The translations under genes and the position numbers were made by a program. Positions 1-14,442 of a stretch of 64,000 nt of DNA are shown piece by piece. Each line of letters opens with the position of its first letter. Position 1 is the first letter of the stretch. The notes under the pieces are model-generated. The model had not been told where the DNA came from and did not search any database. It was given only the letters and a program-made list of their open reading frames with translations. Origin of the DNA: Loxodes magnus (Eukaryota > Ciliophora > Karyorelictea > Loxodida > Loxodidae); contig CAMPDV010000236.1 of NCBI GenBank assembly GCA_946699065.1, forward strand, positions 186,001 to 250,000. The letters are read 5' to 3'.

Positions 1-414
1 CTCATTTATTGATCACTCATAAAACAGAAATAATTTAAGCTAAAAGCAAAAGAAGACAAGTGCTTAACTGCTAATAAGAAGCGCTATGGTGGAAACTAAC
101 TTAATGCTTATATTTTATTTTTTCAGTAAAGCTATGCAAATTTATTTATTATAGATTTCTTTCAAATGAAATCTATGAAATTTTTTTAATAATAGAATCA
201 CTTTTTTTTCCTAGCATTTTTATTTCGCTTATTCGAGCAATTTTCGAAAATAACTTTGGAATCTTTCATTTAAATCAGATATTTATACTTAAATGGTATG
301 ATTTAGACATTTTTTTATTTTCTATTTTATTTTCCATTTTATTTAAATGTTTATTTATAGTTGAAATGCGTGATTACTATTTAAATCATCAAGTTGAATC
401 CGTTATAATTATAA
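1..414. other. 5' flank of the cysteine-rich gene, nothing resolved
   Basis: Very AT-rich sequence upstream of the first gene. I read it in several frames with reassigned stops and found no convincing protein, RNA gene or repeat. It may hold the promoter of the gene that starts at 415, but no specific signal is recognisable. Confidence 0.4.
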
Positions 415-3400
415 ATGAAGCAGTCAGTCAAGTACTCAATTTAGATGCTTGTCTTGATTCTTATTATGCAATAAGTTGAAGCTTATTTGATTGTCCCTGT
501 GAATGATATAGTAAATTCAACTAATCCTCCCATTCTTCCTAACTTCGATTTTTACAACCATGATTTTGATTTTTAGGGTTAATAACGCGGATTTTCTTTA
601 TCTTTCTACCTAAATGTCAATATCAATGTCAATCTTAATAATATGGATTATGATTATGAAATTAGAGAAATATTAAGAGTGATTTATTCTAAGTATTCCA
701 TGAATCTAAGTCTAATAAATTATATAAACTATACTTGATCAATACAATTAGCTTACACAGTAGATAGACGTGAGGAATATAACTCTAAATTAATTTGAAA
801 TAATAATGATTGAACATACGTTGCAATCTCTTATTGGAAAAAAATCTATAACGACCAAATTTACCTTCAACTTTGTTAAAGTTCCTCTTTAGTAGCGGCA
901 AAATGTGAATCCTGGAAACTTTAAGGATAAAAATTTTTATTTAATATCTAAAATATTTTGATACAGCAATATTCTTAGACAGTTATGCTAATTTAACTTT
1001 ATTAGATAGAGCTTTTAACATCCTTTCATAACCCTAATGATTTTATTATAAATGCAACTAATTTGACTTAAACGTGATTAACTCCTTGCTAATATAATTG
1101 TGATTATTTATGCCTAACATAAAATAATTAAAAAGTTCCTCATTTAGGAGCATGCTTGAATTCTTCTACTTACTATGAAATAAACTACAATCAACTCTAT
1201 TTAGATAATTCAACTATACTAGATGTTGGCTACAAGGATTATTAATCTTATTTTAATTCACTCTAAGAAGTATCTGGAAGACCTTGAAGCATTTTACTTT
1301 CTTTCAATTTAATAAACTTTAATAATAGCAAAGAATCTTTAATTATGGGATTAAAAGGAACAACTACTTAATGTAATAAACTATTTTTTATATTTTCGGT
1401 TATAAAGATAAATAGCTAATTTTATTAATTCAATAGTAAAATATTTACTTAGCAAGGATCCTCTTAAAATATATATATAAATAATTAGATTGAGAGGGAT
1501 TATATTTTTGGTTTTAGTATAAGAGAGTTTGCATGAGGCTTTTAATTTATAATGTGCTTAAAAAATGAAACACTTGATATTCCTTGTAATTAATATCAAT
1601 TCTCTGTAGAAGACTATTGCTCTTTATTCTAAAATTAATCAAATATGTACGTAGGAGGAGCACCAACTACCTTAACATCTTTGAATTAGATTGAGATGAA
1701 GATTTCTTACATTAGAATTTATAGTCATATTGGATTTTCTTAAAATAACCTACAAGATATTTTACAAAATTATGTTATTTCAGACTGTGAAAAAAGATAG
1801 ATAACTTATTAAGGAAATTCAAAATGCTTAAAGAAGGATTACAACTATCTATATTTTTAAATTTTAGATTAATATAATGCTTCTTGATAAAATGGTTACT
1901 AAGTGTTAGGATCTAATAATATATTTGGTAATTTTGATTGAAACACTAGTGAAGTAACTTCATGAAGTATATTTTTTACGATTCGTGTTGATTTTAAGAA
2001 ACAAAATAGCACTATAGGTTATATAAAATTTTCCGATTAATAAAGCTCTTTTTCAATCTATGAATAATCAGATTAGCTAAAATTAGATGAGTCCATTTTA
2101 TAAAATCAATTTTATTAAAAGTAAGGAGTATTTACTCTTGGACTTTCATATAACTATGCTATAAATAAGGTATTTGCTTACTGCCAATTTTGAAAATAAA
2201 ACCCTGTTTAATTCTCCTTTGATGTAGCTAAAAATTTAGTACTAAAAGGGAATAATTTTCTAATTAATATAATAAGCTGATCAGGTGTAGATAGCAGTAG
2301 TTTTAAAGGAGTTTATTATAATTTAAGATATTTTCCTTTTATAGGATTCGATAATTTAGCTGAAGTTTAAGAATATTTAAATAATTTCTATCAGAAATGC
2401 CATCCTTACTGTATTTCCTAATGCATTGGTCCAGGAGAGAATGATTGCTGGTTTGATTAAATAGAATATTTTTAGTTAACAGATCCACATTATACCTTAG
2501 ATAATTCACCATATGAGTATATAAGAACAAATGAAGTTTGAAAATAATTAGATACATTTACAACTATTATAGTTTTGAATAGTTCATTAACAAATTAGAG
2601 CATAGTTTAATTAAATTCGTAGAGCTCATAATTATATTTAGTTTGAATAGATAGTTCTTCAACTTTGAAAATCTAAGGAAAATGTAATTAAAATATAGGT
2701 TGGAATATATCTCTTAATAGTATATATTTAATACTTCTAATTTATAATGTAGATGTTAATACCTAAACTTCGTTCTTTAATGGTTAATTATTCGAATGAG
2801 ATTCATTAAGCTCTAAGTTTATTAATCAAAATTAATATATTGAAAAGTAAGTAGTTTGCAGTTCATAAAATACTTTAGTATTTAACTCTTCATCTCCTTA
2901 ATTACAAGCTTTTGACAGTATTTAACAAGGAGTTAATGTTTATGATTTTAAAATATTTTCAACATCTTTTGGAGTTTTATAGTATGATGATTTTATCAAT
3001 TGATATAAAACTAATTATTTTGCAAATCCAAATAACTGTTCTGAAGCTTGTTCAATAAGTAACTAATGTAAAACTATAACAGAACTAGGATGCTATTCTA
3101 CAAAATCTCTCTAGTGTGGAAGGCATCTTGTTCAAAGCTAATTCTGTAATTAGAATTGTAATACTGGCTATGGTTGGTGAAATGATTCTAATAATAAATT
3201 TTCATGCTATCCATGCTTTTGACATTATAAATCATGTTATTCAGCTAAATGAAATGATGGTTTCTCTTGCAAAAATGGTCTTATAGATTACAATGATTAA
3301 TGTATAAATTATTGCCCTTGATTATATTCCTATAAAAGTGGTAGTAGTTGTAAGTAATGTTTGGAATCCTATTATGGAAAAAATTGTCCAAAGTGCCATT

Positions 3401-6400
3401 AAGATTGTAAAATTTGCTATAATGAAAGTCAAGTAAGTTGCTTCGAATGCTCAAAGCGATAATTTTACATCCCAAGTTGACCATACTCAGGTGAATGCAT
3501 ATGCAATTTTGGCTACTAGAGTTGATTAGTAAATAACTAGACCTTTTGTATTTAAGATAAACTTGATACGCAAAAATTACTTCCTGCATCTAAATTTACA
3601 ATTCCACGTTCCTTTTTTATTTATTAAGATTTGTAAAACTCTTAAAATTTAACAACAAACGTACCTAATTAAATTAATCTAAAGAATGAAACTTTTAAGA
3701 ATAGTTGAGGATTAGAATTTTGATATAAACCATGAAAATATAAAAGTATTTAGGAAAACCTGTTTTCTATTTAGTATAATTATAGTTATTCTAATTAATG
3801 ATGATGATTAAATTTTCTTATAATTACTTTTAACCAAAAATAAAACTCTTTATTTATCAGATGAGATACATCTTCCTTTTATAACTTTCCAATGTTGGAT
3901 AGTGCCTCATGGTATCATATTTTAATTTAAGTTTCAAATGAAAGTAACAGTTAAATTACAACTTAAGTTTGCTTTTCTACATTTTGAATAAAATCAGTTT
4001 GCTAAAGCAAAACAAATTTTGGATATGATATAAGATATAAACTTAAATATTAAATGCAAATAAACTTATACTATTCTAATTATTTATTTTCTTATTAATC
4101 TAATTTATATGAAAGTATATTTAAATAATTTCAAGTATCTTTAGGCGAAATGCTTTGACTTTAGTTTTACCCTGATCTATAAAATGTAAATGATAAGCTT
4201 ATGGATTACCTTACTCTCAAAACTCCATGTTGATAAATTTGTAATGGGATATGTACTTTTGATAATCCAGTTCCATCAAAAAGTTGTAAGAATTAAACTT
4301 CACACAAACTGTTTACTAGTGAAACAAATTGGTATAAAATAGATTCATTTAACTAGTACTAAATATATGGCTTTAGCTAAATTTTTGAGGGTAATTACTT
4401 TGATAGAGAAAACTACCACATTGAAGTTACTTTCAACTTGAGTTTTTCTAGCAATTCAAGTTAAATATTTTTTCTACAAAGAACTTAAGAAAATTGTTCA
4501 ATAGTTTATCAGTCTAATATCATTTAGCTTCTTGTTAGTAATCATAACTCTTTAAGTTTATAAATTTAAGACTATAGTTAATAATAAAGCTTTATAGTTA
4601 GAATAATTACAGGAATGTATAAATTATAGGAAAATCTTTATGAGCAATATTTCTGTATCATTGAATAAAAATAGCAGTAATGTAAACTCTAGAGTATTTA
4701 AGATTAGGAAACTTGCAGACTAATACATAATGAAAGTTCTTATATTCTCTTCTCGTAAAATAGTTCTATTAGAAATTTAGAAATTAGAGATTATGATGCA
4801 GATGGAGTTGTTTCTTGATGCTCAGAAAAAGGAGAATGAAATGTTAATTACCCTTATTTTACTAGTTTTTGTGAATGTGATATATGCTTTTAAAAAGTTT
4901 AAATTAACTAAACAGTATAACAATGCATAGAAAATATACCTAGCTTATAAGATAGATAAGCAAATTAAATTTGCTCTTTTCCATAAGATGAAATTTATAT
5001 AGATTTAATTCCTAAAAATGAAAGCAAAAGATTTTATTAAAATGATACCTAGTAGATAGTATAAAATAGCCTAATAAATCTACTTTAAAGTTTAAATTAG
5101 CAAGATTTTATGCTTAGCTTTTGAATGAAAATAGGTAACTTTAGTACTTAAAATATGTTTATTCTTTCTATTTAAAATCCTAATAAAACTACTTTCCTGC
5201 TAATATATTTGGTAGCCAATACTTCATAAATATAAATAAACTCAGGAGAAAAGCTCAAAGCTAGAGGAAGCTACTGTAAATAAAATGAATGACATAATAT
5301 TATAATAGAATTTACAAAGCTTAAAAGTACTTATTGCTATGTTTCAATAAATTTTCCTTCTAAATGTGTTGAATTTAGATGATTTAAGTAAGATTTAAAC
5401 ATTACAAACGAACATATCTTATATATAGGAGGAAAAGGTGAAACTTCGCTACAAGCATTTGATGGTTGACTTATGCATATAAAATTTAGTGGAACAAAAT
5501 AGATGTTCTAAGATAATCCTGAATATGTGGCAGAATGTTGAAGCAGCCTGACCCAGTGTAGAAATTAAATTTGAAAGAATTATGTAATTCCATTTACTGA
5601 ATGCTAAAGGTGTTCAAAAATAGGAGAAATTTGTATTTAATGTGACGATCCACTAAACCTATATAACAATAGCTGTATAGAAGTATGTCCAGTCGGATTT
5701 TACTAAGATGAAGATAACGTTTGCTAGAACTGCACTCTTAAAGTACAAGATTGTTAGAATTGTTCTACTTATGGTGATAAATGCTTTCATTGCTAATAAA
5801 ATTTAAATTTATATAGTAATAGCTGTATAGAAGTATGTCCAATCGGATTTTATGAAGATGAAGACAACATTTGCTAGAACTGCACTCTTAAAATACACGG
5901 GTGTTAGAATTGTTCTACTTATGGTGATGAATGTTTTCACTGCTCATAAAATCTAAATTTATATAACAATAGCTGTGTAGTAAGTTGTCCAGTCGGATTT
6001 TATTAAGATGAAAATAAGATTTGTTTGAACTGCACTTTTAAAATACCAGATTGTTCAAATTATTCTACTAATGGATCTGTTTGCACTTAATGTTCAAAGT
6101 AGCTTTATTTATTTAATAATTCATGCATTGAGAACTGTCCTTAAGGTACTTATTAGGATACAGGTTTTTCTTGCTAAAGTTGCAATTTAAAAATTGCTAA
6201 CTGCTTGTTCTGTTCTAACACAGGAGATGTATGTTTCTATTGCTAGGAGAATTTTAATTTATATTTAAATAAATGTTTTGATAGTTGTCCTTTAGGCACT
6301 TTCTAAGAAGATAGCACACATTGTAAAAATTGTGATTAAAAAGTAAGAAATTGTGAGAGATGCTCATTGAGCGGTGAAGTTTGTGAAAAATGCCAATAAT

Positions 6401-9383
6401 CGCTTATTCTATATAATAACTCTTGCATCTAAAGTTGTGATTAAAATAATTATTAAGAATCAGATGAATTGTGTTATCCATGTAACTAAATTGATAAGCA
6501 TTGCAATTAATGTTTAAATAGTTAAACATGTACTTCTTGTATTTCTCCTTTTAAATTATCTTAAAATAAATGTATTTCTAATTGTCCAGATACAGAATAA
6601 GATAGTGATAAAGACAGACTTTGCAAAAGTTGTAACTAAGTACTTGATAAGTGTTTATAATGCAGTGAAGATGGAACATTATGTTCTAATTGTGAAAATG
6701 GGTTTTATATTAATAATCTACATTAATGTGAGTTATGCTCTAAAAATATCTAAAATTGTAATATTTGCTCTTTAAATGGATTATAATGCTACTCCTGTCT
6801 TTAACCTTTATAGCTTTAAAATAATAGATGTGTTGAAGAGTGCTCTAAGAACTATTATTTAGATACTTAAAATATTTGCTAGTTTTGTAATAAGAAATTA
6901 TCTTAAAATGATTGCATAGATGAATGCTCAGAATATGAGTAAGACATAGATAGAGATAATATTTGTAAATTATGTAGTTTAGAAATATAACGATGTGAAA
7001 AATGCCATGAAGATAATAGTAAACTAATATGTGATGCTTGCTAAAATAATCATTTTCTATAAGATAATAAATGTCTTTTATGTGAAGAAATCATTAAAGA
7101 TTGCTTTATCTGCTAAATTTAAAATACTTGCTTATAATGTAAACATTTATATTTATCCTAAAACTAATGTAAGATGAAATGTGAGGAAACAGAATAAGAT
7201 TATGATTTAGATAAAGTTTGTTAACCTTGTAGTTAGGAGATAGAAAATTGCAATAAATGTGATATCAATATGAAGTAATGCAATGAATGTTAAGAAGGGT
7301 TTTACTTAGATATAGACAAGCAATGTAAATCATGTTAAGAAATACATTAGGATTGCACTTCCTGTGAAGATGATAAATGCTTAAAATGTGAAAGACACAA
7401 GTTATCATAAAATACATGTGTAGACTATTGTCCAGCTACAGAATAAGATAAATATAAGAGAGGAATATGTGAATCTTGTAATAAAGTAATAGAGAATTGT
7501 GAAGAATGCTCGGAAGATGGAACGATATGTTACAAATGCTTTTATCCTTTTATTATATCAGAAAAAAATATTTGCTAGTAAAATAAAGATTAAGAAGATA
7601 TGGACAATATAGAAGATTAAGAAGATTAAGAAGATTAAGAGGATTAAGATGATCAAATTTAAAATGTAACTTAAGAAATTGATGTTTAAAATGAAAAAAT
7701 AACACTAGATAGTTTTAACATTTCATCCTAGCAAAAATAACTTATTGGATAAAGCCAATCAATTAAAAACTAAGGTTATACAATAGCTCTAGCCGCCACA
7801 GCTACTAGTAGTTTAGTTTCCTAAGCATCATAATCTTCAGGAAGCATATTTTATGTGATGTAAGCTGATGAACTATTTTATACAAATTAATATATAGCAG
7901 TTAAAAAGCCAGATATTCTATAAGCTTACTACTACTAATAAAATTAAAATATTTTTATCTAAATATAAAAATCATTAAAGATAGATGCTAACCTTTAACT
8001 TATGCAGTTCGATTATTTGGAATAACTTAAAGAAGAAGAAATCAATTTTCTTGCAAATATATTTCCAAACCTTATAGTTCTTGGAATAATTTTGCTTGCC
8101 AACTTCCTTTTATTTATTACTGATAGATATTTTTATTGCGAAGTATTAATAAGATTTAGAAAAAAATATTTGCATTACAGGATTTTTATAAGTTTGTATT
8201 TAGTTTTTAGCTTAAAATTAGGATACTAAACTTTCCTTTAAATCAACAATTCTAGCTTTTAGGATGCTTATAGTTCGATAAATACTATAGCAGCTTGACT
8301 TTGCTTGGTAATTTTTAATTATAGGGTTTATAAATATTTATAATAGTCCGCTTGTTCTTAATAGCGACCAAGTTTTTTAAAATTCTTAATAGAGTTAATT
8401 TAGAAGACTCAATCTAAAAAGAAGAAATAGAAGCTTATCTTATTAAATATTTTCCAGTGTTTGACGAATTAAAACTAGAGAGAAAAGCCTTACTCTTCTA
8501 TCCCTTTTATCTTATAAGAAGACTTATATTGTCAGTTACCTTAGTTTGCATAACAGAAAGCTAATTATCTCAAATAATAATTTGTATAGCTCTAAGCTTG
8601 CTTTAACTTTTCTGAATCATAAAGATTAAACTTTTTTAAAGTAAATGAATAAACTTTTTCCAATGCTGTTAAGAGATATGACTAGCAATTATCTATACTT
8701 TCAATTTTTATTTTTATACTTTAGACGATAAAGAATAGTAAAGAACGCTAAGCTCCATATACTCAGAAATTCCTGAAAGAATAAGTTAAGCAATAGTTAT
8801 AACAACAAACATCCTAATCCTTTTAAGTTTAATCATATGTCTCTTCTCTTCAATAAAGAACTTAGCCCTAAAAATTATTGAAAGAATAAAAGGAAAAAAG
8901 TAACAAATTTAAAATATAAAAATAAAAGGAGAATAAGAATAAGAATAAGTATAAGATTCCGTAAGTTTGTTTAAGCGAAATTAAAATTAAGATCACTTAG
9001 ATGAGATAATTCATAAACAAGAAAATCAAATAGAGATAGAAGATCTAGACAATTTTGTAGGAAAAACTTATCAGTCTGAATTTTAAAAAATAAAGCCGTA
9101 AATTTGTTCTCCTGTAGATATAACACAATTTCCAGAAGTAATATTTTATATATAGATAGAAATAAATAAAAATATAAACTAATAAAGTTTAATTATCCAA
9201 GAACATCAAAATCTAGAAACTTTTGACTCAACTTAAAGATAAATGCAAGACTCTTGTGCTTAACTTGCAACATAAAATATTTTTACAATAAAAATTAAAA
9301 AATAGCTAAAAATTAAAAAAATACGAAAGAGAAAGAAAAAATTCGTAAATATCACAAAGAGGGAAAAGAAAATTTAGCATTGA
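415..9383 (+). CDS. Giant cysteine-rich multi-pass membrane protein (about 2,983 aa)
   Basis: Seen: one reading frame runs from ATG 415 to TGA 9383 if TAA/TAG are Gln, internal TGA is Trp and a 17-nt intron (8308-8324) is removed; the coding length is then exactly divisible by three. The N-terminus has a signal peptide-like start (MKQSVKYSIQMLVLILIM). Residues about 1-870 are low in cysteine and include a LamG/lectin-like stretch near nt 1640-1740. Residues about 870-1040 and 1720-2390 are rich in CxxC and C-x-G-F-Y units of the furin/growth-factor-receptor type. Four Glu-Asp-Gln repeats follow near nt 7615-7650, then several hydrophobic helices (about nt 8060-8860) and a charged tail. Known: ciliates have large families of such surface proteins. 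Inferred: a surface or membrane receptor-like protein; the exact function is unknown. ATG 445 is a possible later start, but 415 adds the basic n-region of the signal peptide. Confidence 0.85.
5671..6120 (+). repeat. Tandem 150-nt repeats coding cysteine-rich modules
   Basis: The codons for N-S-C-I-E-V-C-P recur at 5671, 5821 and 5971, exactly 150 nt (50 codons) apart. Each unit holds the same CxxC spacing, a G-F-Y and a closing F-H-C. The units are close in nucleotide sequence, unlike the more diverged modules further downstream, so this is a recent in-frame expansion within the cysteine-rich gene. Confidence 0.85.
8308..8324 (+). other. 17-nt spliceosomal intron
   Basis: GTAATTTTTAATTATAG lies exactly where the reading frame of the cysteine-rich gene changes from phase 1 to phase 0. 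Removing these 17 bases joins TTG to GGT and links a transmembrane segment (AAWLCL) to GLQIFIIVRLFLIATK, giving one frame to the TGA at 9381. Ciliate introns can be this short: heterotrichs are known for 15-16 nt introns. Confidence 0.85.
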
Positions 9384-9627
9384 TTTTTAAACTTTAAAAT
9401 ATCTTCATTTTAAGGATTTTAATTTAAAATTTTGTTATATCAATATTATTTTAATGTTTCTGTTTGTTTTTTTCTAAATTTTACTTTTTAATTCTTTCTT
9501 TTAAACTATAATCAGAAAAATTTTAATTACAGTTATCTAATTACACAACTCTTTCTTCATTTTCTAGCAATAGGTCTTTAATTTTAAGTTATTTAAGCAT
9601 TTTTAATATTCATCCCTTTATAATATT
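9384..9627. other. Intergenic spacer between two + strand genes
   Basis: An AT-rich gap of about 240 bp between the TGA at 9381-9383 and the next ATG at 9628. No terminator or promoter element is recognisable. Confidence 0.5.
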
Positions 9628-12600
9628 ATGATAAACTACCTAAGCTTTTATACTTAAAATATGTTGCTTATAATTTTGTTAGAATTTTTTTAAACTGAGG
9701 ATGAAGAAATAATAAGACTCTTATGATAACTATCTGATTCTATATTAAATTAAGGGAAGATAAAATTTAAATTATTGAAGCTCTATAAATCTTCATGATA
9801 ACTTAGTTTTCTTGAAATAGCTAATATCTCAAGCTAACAAATACATCTAGTAACTACTAATTAAATCATTTCTTAATTATGCATTTTCTTTCTTTAATAG
9901 AAGCTACTTATTTTACTAAAAAGTATTATTTAAGCTAAGAAAATATTTGGCTTTATAGTCAGTTTAAATAATGTTTTCTAGATTTTTTTAATTATGTCAA
10001 TTAAAGAATATTATAAATAAGCAGCTATGAGGAAAATAGTTCTAGAAGTAAACTTAATAATAATAAATTGTAAACTAAAGGAAAGTTCTCTTAAATGATA
10101 ATTATTACATTATCTTTCATCATCTATATAATATTCTAATTAAACCTCTTGAGCTTGCAATTATTATCTATGCAAGTATGAGATATATTTTATAGTTAAT
10201 ATAATATTTTAACTAGAAAACAATTATTAAAGCATATTACATTTATTACTTACTAATAATTCTTAATTATTAAGTTATTCGTTTATGCTTTCTACTTAGC
10301 ATTCTCACTTTTATCTAAAATTTATTTTACAAGCAAAAATAAGCTAGATAATCTAAATTAAATTTAGAAAGTTTAGTTGCTTTAGAAATAAATGGATAGA
10401 CAGATTTATTTTACTGAAATACTAATTGAGATGTTTAATCTATTTATTTAGGACTTATTATTAGTCTCTAAGATAAAGCTTAGAAATATAATTTATTTAT
10501 ATAAGCTTTAAATATAATTCTATAAACATTTTTTAGAAATATCATATTTATCTTTCTTCAATTATTTCCAAAATATTATAACCATCTATCAAGATAAAAT
10601 TAAGAACTTTAATTTTCGTAAGATAATAAAGAAAATTAGTTTTCTAGATAAATTAATCTAAAAATAATACTCTGCTTTGTAAGGTACTTGGAAATAATTG
10701 AATAGATATAATTTTAATTTTATTTAATTAAGAATGATAATATCAAAATGCTTCTGAATATTAGTATAATATTCTTTTTATTTCATGTTAGTTCATCTTT
10801 TATCTGGCTAGATACTGGAATTAAACTATTATTTATTTATATTTTTACCTAATTAGTACTATTTCTCCTAAATTATTAAATTACTAACTTTTAATAACTA
10901 AGCTTTTTAAACTTTTTTATAAAAATAGTTTCTTTTATTCTGTAGGAACTTGAAATTCCTAAATTTAATAAATAAAATTATTTGATAAAGCTAAAAATTA
11001 TATTATTGAGTAAATTGCTTAGAAGCTTATCTTAACCCTATTAAATAAATATGATAAAGTATAAGGTAAATATAGAGAGTTTATGTTGATTCTTTAAAAT
11101 AAATGAAATAATTTGTTTAAAGTTTACTAAATCCTTACTATATAATTATCTGAATGTATAGCAAAATAACTTCTATAAAGCTATAATGGTAAATATTTAA
11201 ATGGTTTCCTAAAGTATATCAAAAGCGATAAAATGCAAGGAAAGATATTAGTTTATTTTAGAAAGTTAGTACATAATTTTCTAATATTTCTTTAAATAGG
11301 ATTTTATAAGAAAATTAGATACCAAATCTGTATGGATAAATTTATTATTTAATATAATTTTCTAAATTATTAATATAAAAGAAAGCATATTCATATTATT
11401 GAAAAGGAAATAGTTATATATTTATTTAATCTATTTTTATAGAGATTTCCAATCAATACTTTGAAGTATCATGTTCTTAATATAAAATTAATATAATAAG
11501 CTGAGCTTAAATAGCTAATAAATTACATCTAGTTAAGCAATTGATGTATAGTAGTTGCTTATAAATTTAATTTTACCTTCTAAAGCAGATATTTTTCTGG
11601 TTATATACTTTTATCATCTTAACTATTTTTTATATACTCTTAAATATATTTTCCTGTTTTCAGGCAATGTTACATTCATTGGCTTCGTAATTAATTCTTT
11701 TTTAATCTGATGAGATGATTAAATATATGTAAAATGAGAATTAGGGCCCATCTGGTTATCCTAATATTTATAATAAAATATTTTAGTTTAACTATTTAAA
11801 ATAGAAAGCAGGACTATATGCAATGCAAAGTGAAGATATAATGTTGAATAAAACTGATTAATTAAACAAAATGCTCTATAATTTCCAGAAACATAATATA
11901 ATTAAAGTATCTACATCATAGAACATAAATAGATTCTTTACACTATTTTCAATATTTTTATAGATTTATTATTAAATTCATTATTGGAAGAAATTACCTA
12001 CTTTGCTAATTAAATTTAAGATCTCATTCCTTAAGATAACTTTTAAAAGTTTCGATTGTCACTTGTGAGAAAATATTTAGAAAAATAGATTAAAGAAGTT
12101 AGTCTTTAATTTTCTTAGTTAAAAGAACATAAAAAATAAAAACTATATAGAAGGATAGCTAAAGTTGATAATCTTAAAGAATACAAAATAGAAATATCAT
12201 TTTTACAAAGCAATAAGCAAAATATAAATAGCTAATACTTATAAATCTAAAATAGAATCTTTATTGACTTAAACTTTATTTAGTTTAATAGATATCCACT
12301 ATGTTCATTTATTTTTTTGATTTGATTATTTATAATATTAACTTCAGCATTTTCATCTTTACTTTTATCATATTTATTAAATAGTAATTTGCTTGGTTAT
12401 ATCACTTCATTTGTTGAATTATTTAACAGATTTAAGGTTTCTCCAAAATAATAAGATCTATTTATTAATAAACAGTAACTAGAATATTATAAATTTGATA
12501 GTATTAATAACTAAATCTTCAATCATAATATTTGTCTAATTCCTAAATAAAGTGAAATCATTTATTTTTAAAAAGAAATTATATTTTTTAACTTTACTAA

Positions 12601-14442
12601 TATTCAGAAACATTTTCATTTCCTTTGCTATTAGATAAAGCTAAAGCTATGTAATTAGATAAATTTCATTATTTTTCAAACCTGCTTAATATCCTGCTTA
12701 CTTAAATAAATTTCCTGACTATTTAAATCTAGAAAGAAAATGTATTCATCATCTTAAAAAATAGCAGTTAGTTATCTTTTTAGAAGGTTATTTATTTAAA
12801 TAATAGAAGAAAGAAAATGAATGATGATATAATAAGCATTTGTATAGATGTTAATTTAAAACTATATAAGAAATGATATTGATGTAGATATTTCTTAGTT
12901 AATAATAATAATAAAATATAAAATTATAGTAGCTTATTAAACATTCAGTTTAACTACTTTTTATATTTAGATTTAGATTAATAACTCTCTTATTATAAAT
13001 CTTTCAAATCATTACTATTTTTTATTTATCTTTATGAAATTAATTAGTGTCTTTATGCTTTTTAATTTTATTAAGATTTATCATGAGAAAAATGAGGATG
13101 CTAATTAAAAAGTTTAGAATGAAATTATTAAGAACTAAGAACTATTTGAAAGAGTTAAATTTAACTGATATGCTTTAGATATATTTTTCTAGTTAAAGTT
13201 ATATATAAAACTGTATATGCATTCATTCTTATTTTATAAACCAAGCAAATTATTTCAGACCGCTTTTATATTACAACTTACTTTAATTCTTTTAAAAGTA
13301 GTTTATCTAACTAAGATAAATAAGTCTTTAGACTTTCATTCTTAAAGTAGTTTTTAAAACAATAAGCTAGTTTATAGGAATTTATTATAATGACTAGATA
13401 ATAACTAACTGCAAATTCTAAATTAATGCAAATACTTGCACTCAATTATTTAATTTAATATGATAATAAGAAAACTAAAGGAAATTCAATATCTATCACT
13501 CCTAAGGAAACTCCAAGTATTTTAATTTATTTGCTATTAGTTAGCCAACAAGCTTATCTCTTTCTTTAGTGTTTTATAATATTTTAATTGATATTATTCA
13601 AATAATTTTGAAATGGCTAAGAGCAAAGTGAAAAAAGAAATTTTAGGTAAAAATAAAGGAAATTATTAAGTGTCATGCAATAGTTTTCTTAAACAGTTGA
13701 TTATATAATTAGATTCAAATTATATATATAATCCAACTGTCTATTCTCTATAAACTTAAGATAATAGAACTACTTATTTATATTTTTTAGTTATAAAGAA
13801 TTGCTTAATTTCATTAGAGAATAAATTTCAATAACAAGAAATTAAGCTAGATTTTCTTTAAAATTAATTGGAAAAATAAAAGGAAAATTAACTTCAAATG
13901 TTTAGATATAAAATTCCAAGAGTATTCTTGTAAAATAGAATTAAGAGCTAATTATCTTAATATTTATTTCTTATACCAATCATATCCAAACTACATCATA
14001 TCTCTTTACTCTTACACTTTTCCTTCAGAAACTTATATCTTTTTTTTAATTTAAATAATGAGTTGAATTAATTAAGCAAATTCTGAATTCTTAAGCACTT
14101 AGAAGATAGAGATAGAAATATTAAATAGCATCATTAACACTATTAAATTAAAATTATCCATGAATTAACAATTTTCAGCTTTATTAACTTGAAGATAATT
14201 AAAATGAACTTTATTCTTAAATCCTATAAAATTAATTAAATAGGAAAAAATCAAATAAAATACTTTTAAAAATAAATAAGAACATAAAACGTAAAACAGA
14301 ATGTATTTATTAATTTTAAATAGGATTATATAATAAATAGTAATTAAAAATAAGATAAAAATAAACGAAAAAAGTGCTTAGATTATGCTACTCTAAAATG
14401 ATGCTTACTAAAATTAACAAAAATATTTAATGTCTAATATGA
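9628..14442 (+). CDS. Large polytopic membrane protein with several tiny introns
   Basis: Seen: with TAA/TAG as Gln and TGA as Trp, long coherent coding stretches follow one another. The start is M-I-N-Y-L-S-F-Y with T-E-D-E-E-I-I-R-L-L-W soon after. The first hydrophobic segments are near nt 9,810-9,900 and 10,090-10,130; later ones are near 12,300-12,370 and 13,520-13,600. Glutamine- and lysine-rich stretches lie between, with a coiled-coil-like run near 13,810-13,900. The frame moves from phase 1 to 0 (about 9,930), to 2 (about 11,800-11,930) and back to 1 (about 13,200-13,330). Each move equals removal of 17 nt, so three tiny introns fit and would give about 1,587 aa. Only the first can be pointed to. 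The middle part (nt about 11,740-11,930) vaguely recalls the large PAS-containing multi-pass proteins of ciliates; that is recollection, not a demonstrated homology. The stop TGA 14440-14442 is the first in the final frame after codons that read well. Confidence 0.6.
9923..9939 (+). other. Candidate 17-nt intron
   Basis: GTATTATTTAAGCTAAG sits where the membrane-protein gene changes from phase 1 to phase 0. Excising it joins L-I-L-L-K to K-N-I-W-L-Y without loss of reading. Length and GTA...AG ends match the better-supported intron at 8308-8324. Other nearby GT/AG pairs do not restore the frame. Confidence 0.55.

Noticed and set aside
12102..12118. 17-nt GTCTTTAATTTTCTTAG as the second intron of the 9,628-14,442 gene
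   Set aside because: The downstream phase also reads well upstream of it (LIPQDNFQKFRLSLVRKYLE and on), so the phase change must lie earlier, before about 11,930.
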